16,860 nucleotides of DNA from Lachnospiraceae bacterium (GCA_019420465.1 JAHZHB010000125.1:8119-24978); one strand, 5' to 3'. Shown: positions 1 through 8,080, counted from the first letter of the stretch. Notes: generated from the letters alone by a model not told the origin. Program-made: numbers and translations.

Positions 1-117
1 CTGCTGTCTCGCTGGCTGTTGCCTCAGATGCAGCTGCGGAGCTTTCTGCTGTCTCGCTGGCTGTTGCCTCAGATGCAGCTGCGGAGCTTTCTGCTGTCTC
101 AGATGTAGCTGAACTTT
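1..117 (-). repeat. 45-bp coding tandem repeat
   Basis: Bases 1-45 and 46-90 are identical, and a shortened 27-bp relative follows at 91-117, with a further related stretch beyond. In the coding frame of the lipoprotein the unit gives 15 residues, AESSAAASEATASET. The array reaches the window edge, so its true copy number is unknown. Confidence 0.9.
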
Positions 118-1342
118 CTGCTGTCTCACTGGCTGCTGAACTTTTTGCTGCTTTTGTACGATACTGCTCGGCATCCTCTACTGTGGCTTTTTTCCACAGA
201 CTGTCATTGACTGTGATCTCTGATGCATCCTTCCAGCCGTCAACGATCTCATTGTATTTGTCAGTCTTTCTGTTTGAAACGATCGTCTCCTTGTTGGCAT
301 CCGTCTTTTCACGGTCCAGTACACTGTCCATACGCACCAGATAATAATTACCATCCGCACCTTCGATCACACCATCGTAAAGCTGTCCGTCAGACAATGT
401 GGCTGCGGCTTCCTTCATCTTGCTGTCATAGACCATGTCATCTGCACCGTAGCTTACCTGTACTGTAAAGGTATCATCGCCAACCTCTTTGGCAATCGTT
501 TCCATATCGGCACTGGCAATATCCGGCTCCTGTTTCAGGCGGTCCAAAACAGCCTGCGCCTCATCCTTCAGAGAGGCAAAGGTTTTCTCCTGTGTCTCTT
601 CAGTGGCAGAACTGTCTGTGGAATCTGAAGAAGAACTGTCTGCTTCCTTGATACGGACATAGGTAACTGTGGACTTTTTGGCTTCATCGTCACTGACATT
701 GGTATCCACATCCGCTACCATCGGATCCTGCATACGGGCATAGATCGTATACAGACGCATATATTCGGCAACGCTGTCTGCAGTGATGCCGTTTTTCTCC
801 AGCATAGCTGCATCGTTGTCATCCACAAACTGCTGTGCGGCCGCTTTGATCGCTGTCTCATCCTCATCACTGACAGAAACACCGTATTCATCCGCATGCT
901 GGGATAACAGTACCATATCCGTCAGGGAATCCATGACATTGTCTTTAAACTGCTGGCCGTAGGTCGTCTTTTTACCACTGTCTGCAGTGGAAGCTTCGGA
1001 TGACTCACTGGATGCGGAAGCTGTCTCAGATGCTGTGCTGGATGTCTCACTGGTCTCGGATGTTTCGCTGGTTTCCGATGTCTCACTGGTTTCAGAAGAG
1101 GAATCTTTGGTCTCTGTACTCCAGTAACCGTCCATCTTCATGCCATACATCGCATACATCTGCTCATAATAGCTGTACATTTCCGCCTGCTGATATCTGA
1201 GGTCAAACATGGCTGCGCCCATGCTGACAGTATCTTCGTTGACCGTCAGAACCGTCTGTGTGCCGTCGATCTTGCCACATCCTCCCAGACAAAGTGCGGC
1301 AGCCAGAATGCCGCAGGTAACCATAAGCTGTTTCTTTTTCAT
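1..1342 (-). CDS. PrsA/SurA-like foldase lipoprotein, C-terminus cut by window edge
   Basis: The reading frame starts at 1342 and stays open to the left edge, giving 447 codons with no stop. The first 22 residues form a lipoprotein signal: MKKKQ, a hydrophobic run, then the lipobox LGGC with the lipidated Cys at 22, so the protein should be anchored outside the cytoplasmic membrane. Residues 82-120 are a Ser/Glu/Thr linker with six consecutive SET triplets. A SurA-N-like helical region follows (about 125-215), then a parvulin-like region (about 224-342) containing VTYVRIKEA, FASLKDEAQAVLDRL and a GNYYLVRMDSV ending. A second Ser/Asp linker interrupts the parvulin part near 236-250. The C-terminus from about 400 is repeats of AESSAAASEATASET type. 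Such proteins assist folding of secreted proteins; isomerase activity is uncertain because the parvulin domain looks divergent. AGGAGG at 1348-1353 sets the start. It follows mfd but has its own promoter. Confidence 0.82.
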   Translation of the reverse strand, partial: MKKKQLMVTCGILAAALCLGGCGKIDGTQTVLTVNEDTVSMGAAMFDLRYQQAEMYSYYEQMYAMYGMKMDGYWSTETKDSSSETSETSETSETSETSETSSTASETASASSESSEASTADSGKKTTYGQQFKDNVMDSLTDMVLLSQHADEYGVSVSDEDETAIKAAAQQFVDDNDAAMLEKNGITADSVAEYMRLYTIYARMQDPMVADVDTNVSDDEAKKSTVTYVRIKEADSSSSDSTDSSATEETQEKTFASLKDEAQAVLDRLKQEPDIASADMETIAKEVGDDTFTVQVSYGADDMVYDSKMKEAAATLSDGQLYDGVIEGADGNYYLVRMDSVLDREKTDANKETIVSNRKTDKYNEIVDGWKDASEITVNDSLWKKATVEDAEQYRTKAAKSSAASETAESSATSETAESSAAASEATASETAESSAAASEATASETA

Positions 1343-1347
1343 ACTTT

Positions 1348-1353
1348 CCTCCT
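1348..1353 (-). promoter_or_regulatory. Ribosome binding site of the lipoprotein gene
   Basis: A perfect AGGAGG lies 5 bases before the ATG at 1342. It fixes the start of a gene that has no stop inside the window. Confidence 0.85.
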
Positions 1354-1398
1354 GTATTGTAAACGGGTAATAACTTCCCCATAGTTTGTCATTGCATC

Positions 1399-1427
1399 AT
1401 TATATGCTTTTTCCCTTAAAAGGGCAA
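1399..1427 (-). promoter_or_regulatory. Sigma-A-type promoter of the lipoprotein gene
   Basis: On the minus strand TTGCCC (1422-1427, 4 of 6 to TTGACA) is followed after exactly 17 bases by a perfect TATAAT (1399-1404). It lies in the 120-bp gap after mfd, about 57 bases ahead of the lipoprotein start, so that gene can be transcribed independently of mfd. The spacer contains a short inverted repeat, CCCTT/AAGGG. Confidence 0.7.
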
Positions 1428-1462
1428 GCAAAGACCGATATTTCAATCTTTTTTCACAAAGG

Positions 1463-4400
1463 TCAGGGCTTTTTCTCACCCAGATAGGTCTGCATATCCG
1501 AAAAAAGCTCACTCAGACGCTCTGTCACCGTTTTCTGATCCTTTGGTCCGCGTCCGGATATATCGAACAGGAAATACGGTGCTTTGGCGTCCGCCTTGAA
1601 GATCAGACGATTTTTATAAGCATTTACCAGAAGCGGAATACCCGCCGGATCGATCTTTGCATGCTCGTACATGGTCAGACGGATTTCATTTTCCCTCTGT
1701 TTAACCTCTGTCAGATACAGCCGGTGTGCCGTTCCTTTTAAAAGTGCCACGGTCAGAAGGTTCTGTACCGTACGCGGCAGCTCACCGAAACGGTCGATCA
1801 GCTCCTCAAGCATATCGTCATAATCCGCCGTATCTTCGATGGCGGCGATCCGCTTGTAGATATCAAGCTTCTGGAACTCATCACGGATATAGGTATCCGG
1901 AATAAAGGCATCGAGACGGATATCGATCGTTGTCTCAAAATCTTCCTGCACATCCATACCTTTTTCTTCCTGCACAGCCGTATTTAACATCTTGCAGAAC
2001 AGATCATAGCCTACCGCCTCCATATGGCCGGACTGTTCCGCACCCAGCAGGTTGCCCGCACCGCGGATCTCAAGATCACGCATGGCGATCTTGAACCCGC
2101 TGCCGAGATCGGTAAACTCACGGATCGCATGAAGTCTCTTTTCTGCCACTTCTTTCAGCATTTTGTTTTTACGATACATCAGAAAAGCATATGCCGTCCG
2201 ATTCGAACGGCCCACACGGCCTCTGAGCTGATACAGCTGGGAAAGACCCATATTGTCAGAATCGTGAATGATGATCGTATTGACATTGGAAATATCCAGA
2301 CCGGTCTCTATGATCGTCGTGGATACCAAAACATCCACATCGCCACTGATAAAGGCATACATGATCTTTTCCAGCTCTCTCTCCGACATCTGTCCGTGAG
2401 CAAAGGCCACGCTGGCATCCGGGACCAGCTTCTGGATCTCCAGTGCCATATCGGCAATATCCTTCACACGGTTATAGACGTAGTACACCTGCCCGCCACG
2501 GGCCATTTCCCGCATGATCGCTTCTCGCACCATCTCTTTGGAGTACTCCATAACATACGTCTGGATCGGCACTCTGTCCATCGGCGGTTCCTCCAGAACG
2601 CTCATATCCCGGATCCCGATGAGGCTCATATGCAGGGTACGGGGGATCGGCGTGGCCGTCAGCGTCAGAACGTCCACATTTTTTTTCATCTGCTTGATCT
2701 TTTCTTTATGCGCCACACCAAAACGCTGCTCTTCATCGATGATCAAAAGGCCCAGATTTTTAAACTGTACATCTTTCGAGAGAACACGGTGTGTGCCCAC
2801 CACGATATCCACAAGGCCTTTTTTCAGATCTTCGATCGTCTTTTTCTGCTCCGCAGCTGATCTGAACCGGCATAAAAGATCCACCCGGACCGGAAAATCC
2901 TTCATACGCTGCAAAAACGTATTGTAATGCTGCTGTGCCAGGATCGTTGTCGGTACAAGATAGACGACCTGACGGTTTTCCTGCACGGCTTTAAAGGCCG
3001 CGCGGATAGCGATCTCTGTCTTTCCATATCCAACATCACCGCAGATCAGGCGGTCCATGATCTTGGTGCTTTCCATGTCGCGCTTGGTATCCTCGATGGC
3101 CTGCAGCTGATCTTCAGTCTCCTCAAAAGGAAACATCTCTTCAAACTCCCGCTGCCATACCGTATCCGGCCCGTAGGCATACCCGTCGGCTTCCTGTCTG
3201 GCTGCATACAGACTGACCAGCTCTCTGGCGATGTTTTTAACAGCTCCTTTCACACGGGTCTTGGTACGGTTCCACTCCTGTCCGCCAAGCTTGTTTAACG
3301 CCGGCTTTTTCGCATCTGCACCGGCATATTTCTGCAGCGCATCCAGCTGTGTCGCCAGGATATAGAGATTTGACTTTCCGGCATATTCGATCTTGATATA
3401 ATCCCGGACTGTACGTCCGTGTGTAATTTTCTCGATACCACGGTAGACGCCCAGACCATGATTTTCATGTACAACATAATCGCCCACATGGAGATCGGAA
3501 AAATTCTGGATCTTCTGGCCGGAGTATTCCTGTTTTTTCCTTTTTTTCTTTTTCTTCTCCCGGCCAAAAATATCTGTATCCGTGATCACAACAAATTTCA
3601 GAAACGGATACACAAAACCTCTGTGCGCATGGCCCGGACACACCAGAATCTCCCCCGGTGTGACTTCTCTTGTCATATCCTCGCTGTAAAAGCTGCTGAG
3701 GTCTTCATCTCTGAGATCTTCTGCCAGACGCATGGCTCTGGTACGGGAGGCGCAGACTAAAACGGTACTGTAGCCGTTCTTTTTATATCGTTTCAGATCC
3801 TTTACCAGTGTCTCAAAGCTGTTGTTATACGGACTTTGTGACTGTACATTCAGACGGTATCCTTCTGCGAAATGCCAGTCTCCACCCACAGGCTCCATGG
3901 CAGACAGTGAGATGGACCGGCCTTTTCCCAGACGCTGCTGCACCTGTCTGGCGCTGCTTAAAATATTCATCTGCCCCGGCAGGATATAACCGCTTTCCAA
4001 TCGGTGCGCCATGCTTTCGGTAAATTCTTTTTCCGTTGCATTGGCACATTCCAGAAGACGGTTTGGTTCATCGAGTATGAGCAGTGCATCTTTTGTAAAA
4101 TACGAGAGAAAATCTCCTGCTTTTGGATAGAAATATAAAAGCAGCGATTCCAGCCCCGACAGATCACTGAACTGTTCCAGCCTGTCCAGCGTCTCTTCTA
4201 TCGTACTTTTCAGGCGTGCTCCTTCTTCGGTTTTGAAATTTTCCCGGAAGGTGGCCACATTTTTTTCAAGGTCTTTGCGGATCTTTGCTATCCCTTTTTT
4301 TGCCAGCTCCTCGTTTAAAACCATCTCCTGCGCCGGGTAGATCACGATCTGTTCCAGATTTTCTATAGAACGCTGGCTTTCCACATCAAATGTCCGGATG

Positions 4401-5005
4401 GAGTCCACTTCTGTATCAAACAGCTCTACTCGCCAGGGCATATCCTCTGTGATCGCAAAAATGTCGATGATCCCGCCCCGCACACTGAACTGTCCGGGCA
4501 TTTCCACACGCATCGTCCGTTCATATCCGGCCCATACCAGCTGTTTTTTTAACATGTCCGGATCAACTTCATGGTCAAAATCGATCGTCACAACGGCATC
4601 GGCGATCGTCTCCAGCGGCACCAGCTTTTCCATACAGGCCGTCATGCTGGTCACAACCGTCACATCCTGTCTTTCGATCAGGCCACGCAGAACCTGCATT
4701 CTCTGCCGGGTCGTCAGATTACCGTGTACATCTGCCTGATAAAAGATCAGATCACGCGACGGATACAGCAGGACTTCGCTGTCATAAAAGCTGTAATCCT
4801 CATAAAACTGACGGGCTTTTACATCGTTTTCTGCCACAATAAGCTTCATATGCGACAGATCCGACAGACCATAGGCCAGCTGTGCGTTCTGGGACTCTAC
4901 GCAGCCGGAGAGCTGCAGGATTCCTGTGGAATCTGCTTTTTTCAGTTTTTCACGGATTTCCTCATATTCGTCTAAATTTTTTAACGGGTACAAGAACGTG
5001 TGCAT
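1463..5005 (-). CDS. mfd: Transcription-repair coupling factor
   Basis: This 1180-residue protein has full family length. Mfd removes RNA polymerase stalled at DNA lesions and recruits UvrA for nucleotide excision repair. Visible parts: a UvrB-like N-terminal region (about 1-330, with MRVEMPGQFSVRGGIIDIF); the RNA polymerase-interacting domain (about 505-575, VGDYVVHENHGLGVYRG); and an SF2 translocase with Walker A GDVGYGKTE (656-664), Walker B DEEQ (757-760), TLTATPIPRT (781-790) and QLRGRVGR (926-933). The C-terminal regulatory domain follows with EELIDRFGELP. The start at 5005 has an AGGAG ten bases upstream. It lies downstream of pth in the same direction, across a 194-bp gap holding a giant inverted repeat. 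An unusual Lys/Arg run at 484-491 lies just before the polymerase-interacting domain. Confidence 0.98.
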   Translation of the reverse strand: MHTFLYPLKNLDEYEEIREKLKKADSTGILQLSGCVESQNAQLAYGLSDLSHMKLIVAENDVKARQFYEDYSFYDSEVLLYPSRDLIFYQADVHGNLTTRQRMQVLRGLIERQDVTVVTSMTACMEKLVPLETIADAVVTIDFDHEVDPDMLKKQLVWAGYERTMRVEMPGQFSVRGGIIDIFAITEDMPWRVELFDTEVDSIRTFDVESQRSIENLEQIVIYPAQEMVLNEELAKKGIAKIRKDLEKNVATFRENFKTEEGARLKSTIEETLDRLEQFSDLSGLESLLLYFYPKAGDFLSYFTKDALLILDEPNRLLECANATEKEFTESMAHRLESGYILPGQMNILSSARQVQQRLGKGRSISLSAMEPVGGDWHFAEGYRLNVQSQSPYNNSFETLVKDLKRYKKNGYSTVLVCASRTRAMRLAEDLRDEDLSSFYSEDMTREVTPGEILVCPGHAHRGFVYPFLKFVVITDTDIFGREKKKKKRKKQEYSGQKIQNFSDLHVGDYVVHENHGLGVYRGIEKITHGRTVRDYIKIEYAGKSNLYILATQLDALQKYAGADAKKPALNKLGGQEWNRTKTRVKGAVKNIARELVSLYAARQEADGYAYGPDTVWQREFEEMFPFEETEDQLQAIEDTKRDMESTKIMDRLICGDVGYGKTEIAIRAAFKAVQENRQVVYLVPTTILAQQHYNTFLQRMKDFPVRVDLLCRFRSAAEQKKTIEDLKKGLVDIVVGTHRVLSKDVQFKNLGLLIIDEEQRFGVAHKEKIKQMKKNVDVLTLTATPIPRTLHMSLIGIRDMSVLEEPPMDRVPIQTYVMEYSKEMVREAIMREMARGGQVYYVYNRVKDIADMALEIQKLVPDASVAFAHGQMSERELEKIMYAFISGDVDVLVSTTIIETGLDISNVNTIIIHDSDNMGLSQLYQLRGRVGRSNRTAYAFLMYRKNKMLKEVAEKRLHAIREFTDLGSGFKIAMRDLEIRGAGNLLGAEQSGHMEAVGYDLFCKMLNTAVQEEKGMDVQEDFETTIDIRLDAFIPDTYIRDEFQKLDIYKRIAAIEDTADYDDMLEELIDRFGELPRTVQNLLTVALLKGTAHRLYLTEVKQRENEIRLTMYEHAKIDPAGIPLLVNAYKNRLIFKADAKAPYFLFDISGRGPKDQKTVTERLSELFSDMQTYLGEKKP

Positions 5006-5030
5006 GGTGGTATTCTCCTGATGGACGGAC

Positions 5031-5174
5031 GGACCGTCACCCGGCGGGAGGACAGATAAAGCTATAAATTTTGCGCTCCGCCTGCGCCGGTCCGAGCCTT
5101 TAGTCTCGGACTCTTGCTCGGTAAAGTCGCTTAAAATTTATAGCTTTATCTGTCCTCCCGCCGGGTGGCAGTCC
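5031..5174. repeat. Giant inverted-repeat (palindromic) intergenic element
   Basis: The arm 5038-5072 (35 bases) is a perfect reverse complement of 5133-5167. With two mismatches the pairing extends to 5031-5072 against 5133-5174 (42 bases). The 60-base centre (5073-5132) contains a second perfect hairpin, GTCCGAG (5090-5096) against CTCGGAC (5105-5111). It also contains an alternative pairing, CCGAGC (5092-5097) with GCTCGG (5116-5121). Arms are GC-rich outside (CACCCGGCGGGAGGACAG) and AT-rich inside (GCTATAAATTTT). The element sits between pth and mfd, both leftward, and no long ORF fits it. It has the shape of a MITE or mobile palindromic repeat; its family is not recognised with certainty. 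Confidence 0.9.
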
Positions 5175-5199
5175 TGTTTGTTTCTTTACGATTTACTTT

Positions 5200-5781
5200 T
5201 TATTTGTTTTTGGTTGCTTTTTTATTAAACTGGTTCATAGCGGCGTCTACGCCATCCTCGAGAATAACTCTCACAGCTTTTGCTGCCAGTTCGATGCCTT
5301 CAGCTGCTGCCTCTTTTTCTTCTCCCTTAAACGGGGCGAGAACGAAGTCTGCGAGATCCCAGTTCGCCGGCTTTTCACCGACGCCGACACGGATACGCTT
5401 GAATTTCTCTGTGCCGAGATGTGCAATGATGCTTTTGATACCGTTGTGTCCGCCGGCACTGCCTTTTTTGCGGACACGGATACTGCCGGGTTCGAGCGTG
5501 ATATCATCGTAGACAATGATCACTTCTTCCTCGGGATCAACTTTATAATAGTCGACAAATGCGCGGACACATTCACCGCTGTTGTTCATGTAGGTCATAG
5601 GTTTGATCAGGATCACCTTTTCGGAACCGATCATGCCCTTACCGTACATGCCTTTTAATGAGATACCGGCGGAAGGAACCTGATAGTCCTCCACCAGGGT
5701 ATCGATGACCTTAAAGCCCATATTGTGCTTGGTCGCGTCATATTTCATGCCTGGATTGCCCAGACCTACGATCAGATACAT
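5200..5781 (-). CDS. pth: Peptidyl-tRNA hydrolase
   Basis: This 193-residue protein matches the bacterial Pth family in length. The enzyme hydrolyses the ester bond of peptidyl-tRNAs that fall off ribosomes and so recycles tRNA; it is normally essential. The N-terminal signature GLGNPGMKYDATKHNMGF carries the substrate-contacting Asn9 and catalytic His19. PMTYMNNSG (61-69) and YDDITLEPG (91-99) supply the other conserved Asn and Asp, and GSAGGHNG (107-114) is the second family signature. The tail is Lys-rich (NKKATKNK). AAGGAG lies 7 bases before the ATG. It begins 19 bases after the stop of the upstream GTPase gene, so the two are probably co-transcribed; mfd follows beyond the inverted-repeat element. 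The pth-mfd pairing is widespread in Firmicutes. Confidence 0.98.
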   Translation of the reverse strand: MYLIVGLGNPGMKYDATKHNMGFKVIDTLVEDYQVPSAGISLKGMYGKGMIGSEKVILIKPMTYMNNSGECVRAFVDYYKVDPEEEVIIVYDDITLEPGSIRVRKKGSAGGHNGIKSIIAHLGTEKFKRIRVGVGEKPANWDLADFVLAPFKGEEKEAAAEGIELAAKAVRVILEDGVDAAMNQFNKKATKNK

Positions 5782-5800
5782 GGCTTGCTCCTTGTCTTTT

Positions 5801-6760
5801 TTATGAGAAGTAAACCAGTTCCTGTGCCGGTTTTTCTGCCGGTTTTACCTCAGTGGCATAAAATACCGGTCCGATATCGTGGTAGGCTTTCTGGTATTCC
5901 ATCTTCATGGTGGCGGTAACGTCTACCCACTCACCCAGTTTCATTTTTTTCGCATACGGCGATTTGCAGATATAGCCGATGAAAGAGGTATCATCCGCAC
6001 AGCAGGTCATCGCCATACGTCCCGGCACAAAGTAGCCGGAGGAAAGCTCACGGCTCTTTAAGGTCATACCTTTAAAGTGCATGGTTTTTCCTTCGTATTT
6101 TTCCGGATGCTCCATCACATCCACATAGAAAATGCCGTAGTCTTCGTCTGCGATCTCCACGATGTCTGCATCCAGATCATAGGGCATATTGCCGTCGAAG
6201 ATATCGTTGATCTCACCTTCACTGTTTTCAAAGATGATCTGTGCGGCCGGATTAACGACCTTTATACTGCGGCGGAAATTGGCCAGCGGCTGTGATACAT
6301 CCGCACGGTTAAAGATGATCAGCTCTGCGTTGCGGACCATTTCCACAAACAGCGATTTCATATTGTTCATGTATACCTGGAATGTGCTGGCATCCACGGT
6401 GACGATATGCTGGATGATACCCCAGCCTTCCGGCAGCTCCATCTTTTCCAGTTTGGCCACAGACCAGAGCGGATTGTACTCTAACATAACACGGTCCGGA
6501 TGGTATTTGGCTTCAAAGGAAGCCAGCTTTTCTTTGGTAAAATCTTCCGGTTTTTCGATGACCTCTACGTAGGTATTGTACTTTTCGCGCAGTTCCTCAG
6601 CATCAAACTCCACTTCACCTTCTTCGCAGAGCACTAAAAGAGATGGCTCTTCGATCTGAAAGTAGTCCTGACGCATGGTAAAATCGAGAAACGTGGATTT
6701 GCCGCTCTCGAGGAATCCGGTTACCAGATAAATGGCAACTCTGACATCCATTTCTATCAT
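5801..6760 (-). CDS. CobW/G3E-type GTPase fused to a DUF1980/YcgQ-like domain
   Basis: A 319-residue protein. The N-terminal half is a P-loop GTPase of the G3E (CobW/HypB/UreG) type: Walker A GFLESGKS (15-22), LLVLCEEGEVEF (41-52) in the place of the usual ENEFGE segment, YHPDRVMLEY (86-95), and NRAD (151-154) as the guanine-specificity motif. The metal-binding CxCC motif of standard CobW chaperones is absent. The C-terminal part (about 205-308) does not resemble CobW_C; its DVMEHPEKYEGKTMHFKG and FVPGRMAMTCCADD segments resemble the DUF1980/YcgQ (TIGR03943) family, which is often found with metal permeases. Cys253-Cys254 could bind metal. The start at 6760 has AGGAG 8 bases upstream. The gene lies 82 bp downstream of the His-rich GTPase and 19 bp ahead of pth. 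The domain match is from memory of the families and the metal role is inferred. Confidence 0.8.
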   Translation of the reverse strand: MIEMDVRVAIYLVTGFLESGKSTFLDFTMRQDYFQIEEPSLLVLCEEGEVEFDAEELREKYNTYVEVIEKPEDFTKEKLASFEAKYHPDRVMLEYNPLWSVAKLEKMELPEGWGIIQHIVTVDASTFQVYMNNMKSLFVEMVRNAELIIFNRADVSQPLANFRRSIKVVNPAAQIIFENSEGEINDIFDGNMPYDLDADIVEIADEDYGIFYVDVMEHPEKYEGKTMHFKGMTLKSRELSSGYFVPGRMAMTCCADDTSFIGYICKSPYAKKMKLGEWVDVTATMKMEYQKAYHDIGPVFYATEVKPAEKPAQELVYFS

Positions 6761-6842
6761 ATTGTATTCTCCTGTAGTCTAGATCTATTCCTGTCCGCCT
6801 CACACCGGTCATCCGGCCGGAAAAAGTCGGACTTTGGGGGAT

Positions 6843-8036
6843 TTATAAGCCAAACAGCTCAGAAAGTCTGTCTTCTTTCAGTTTGGAACCGATCACGCAG
6901 ATACGGCCGGTAAATTCCGGAGCGCCTGTACGGATCTCACTCTCTTCCGGAACCATATCAAAGTAGTGCCATTCACCGGAAGCGTCCGGCAGCATACCTT
7001 TGGCTCTGAGGACAATACCATAGTCGTCACCGTCTTTGGAAAGCTCAGAAAGAATATGTTCCAGTTCCTCACGGCTGTATTTTCTGGCTGTCTCACGTCC
7101 CCAGCTGGTGAAGACTTCATCCGCATGGTGGTGATGCTCATGGTCATGGCAGCCACAGGTGCAGTTCTCATCGTGGTCATGGTGATGATGGTGCTCATGG
7201 TCGTGGCAGCCACATTCCTCATCATGGTCATGGTGATGATGATGCTCGTGATCGTGGCAGTCACATTCCTCATCGTGGTCGTGATGATGATGGTGCTCGT
7301 GATCGTGGCAGTCACATTCCTCATCATGGTCATGGTGATGATGATGCTCGTGATCATGGCAGCCACATTCCTCATCATGATCGTGATGGTGGTGATGATG
7401 TTCATGCTCGGCTTCTAAAAGCTCACTGGCAAGATCTGCTTTTTCGTTTTCCATAACAGCTTTGACCTGTGACGGCTCCAGCTGTTCTACCGGTGTGGTG
7501 ATGATGTGGGCTTTGTCATTCAGACCTCTGATCAGCTCGACAGACTCTGCCACCTTCTTTTCATCAGCCAGATCTGTACGGCTCAGTATGATCGTACCGG
7601 CATACTGGATCTGATTCGAGAAAAATTCTCCGAAGTTACGCAGATACATCTTGCATTTTTTTACATCAGCAACAGTTGTATAGCTGTTCAGCTCGATCTC
7701 GCATCTGTCCTTAACGCCTTCAACAGCCTTGATAACGTCTGAAAGCTTGCCGACACCGGATGGCTCGATGATGATGCGGTCCGGATGGTATTTCTCTACT
7801 ACCTCTACAAGAGCCGTACCAAAGTCGCCGACCAGAGAACAGCAGATACAGCCGGAATTCATCTCACGGATCTCGATACCGGCATCCTTTAAAAAGCCGC
7901 CGTCGATACCGATCTCACCGAATTCATTTTCGATCAGTACGACCTGTTCTCCCTGATAGGCACCTTTTAACAGTTTTTTGATCAGTGTTGTCTTACCGGC
8001 TCCGAGGAAACCGGAAATAATATCTATCTTTGTCAT
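6843..8036 (-). CDS. CobW/ZNG1-like GTPase (metal chaperone) with giant His/Cys repeat
   Basis: A 397-residue G3E-family GTPase. Walker A is GFLGAGKT (9-16), switch I is IENEFGEIGIDG (35-46), the metal-binding CxCC motif is CICC (63-66), EPSGVGK is at 91-97 and SRTD (152-155) stands for NKxD. A CobW_C domain closes the protein (about 308-397, YSREELEHILSEL to SELFGL). Members of this family deliver metal, often zinc, to client enzymes using GTP. Between the two domains, residues 211-304 hold 46 His and 11 Cys in 17-residue repeats of DHDEECGCHDHEHHHHH type, far beyond the few His usual in the family. This suggests strong metal storage or buffering, or nickel/zinc/cobalt delivery. GGAGGTG precedes the ATG. 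It is the first gene of the leftward run and has its own promoter; zinc control is plausible but no Zur box was recognised. Confidence 0.9.
   Translation of the reverse strand: MTKIDIISGFLGAGKTTLIKKLLKGAYQGEQVVLIENEFGEIGIDGGFLKDAGIEIREMNSGCICCSLVGDFGTALVEVVEKYHPDRIIIEPSGVGKLSDVIKAVEGVKDRCEIELNSYTTVADVKKCKMYLRNFGEFFSNQIQYAGTIILSRTDLADEKKVAESVELIRGLNDKAHIITTPVEQLEPSQVKAVMENEKADLASELLEAEHEHHHHHHDHDEECGCHDHEHHHHHDHDEECDCHDHEHHHHHDHDEECDCHDHEHHHHHDHDEECGCHDHEHHHHHDHDENCTCGCHDHEHHHHADEVFTSWGRETARKYSREELEHILSELSKDGDDYGIVLRAKGMLPDASGEWHYFDMVPEESEIRTGAPEFTGRICVIGSKLKEDRLSELFGL
7125..7406 (-). repeat. 51-bp coding repeat encoding a His/Cys metal-binding tract
   Basis: Nearly five tandem units of 51 bases encode the 17-residue motif DHDEE-C-(G/D)-C-HDHEHHHHH at protein residues 219-304. 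Units differ by Gly/Asp between the two Cys. The last unit is altered to DENCTCGC, adding an eleventh Cys. Codon wobble differs between units, so the array is not a very recent duplication. Confidence 0.92.
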
Positions 8037-8056
8037 AGTAACACCTCCATGTTGTT

Positions 8057-8080
8057 ATGTTTCAATGTTTCAATGTTTTA
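8057..8080. repeat. Three 8-bp direct repeats in the GTPase leader
   Basis: ATGTTTCA, ATGTTTCA and ATGTTTTA follow each other at 8057, 8065 and 8073. They lie just ahead of the GGAGGTG of the His-rich GTPase gene, inside its predicted 5' leader. Function is unknown. Confidence 0.7.

Noticed and set aside
1431..1455. Terminator after mfd (AAAGATT/GGTCTTT hairpin)
   Set aside because: The stem is weak with two G-U pairs and is not followed by a U-run.
2024..2860. 278-codon open frame on the plus strand inside mfd
   Set aside because: It lies wholly opposite a clearly conserved mfd domain, has no ribosome binding site or recognisable motifs, and has a His/Arg/Ile-rich composition typical of an antisense shadow.
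6761..6842. Terminator or operator between the two GTPase genes
   Set aside because: Several CCGG palindromes are present but no stable stem with U-run or recognisable operator; treated as a plain intergenic gap.
7125..7406. CRISPR-like periodic array
   Set aside because: The 51-bp units are contiguous, in frame with the GTPase and encode its repeat; there are no spacers.
6966..7418. Plus-strand Met/Val-rich open frame that looks like a transmembrane protein
   Set aside because: It is the antisense of the His/Cys repeat; GTG/ATG-rich complement of His and Asp codons gives artificial hydrophobic repeats.
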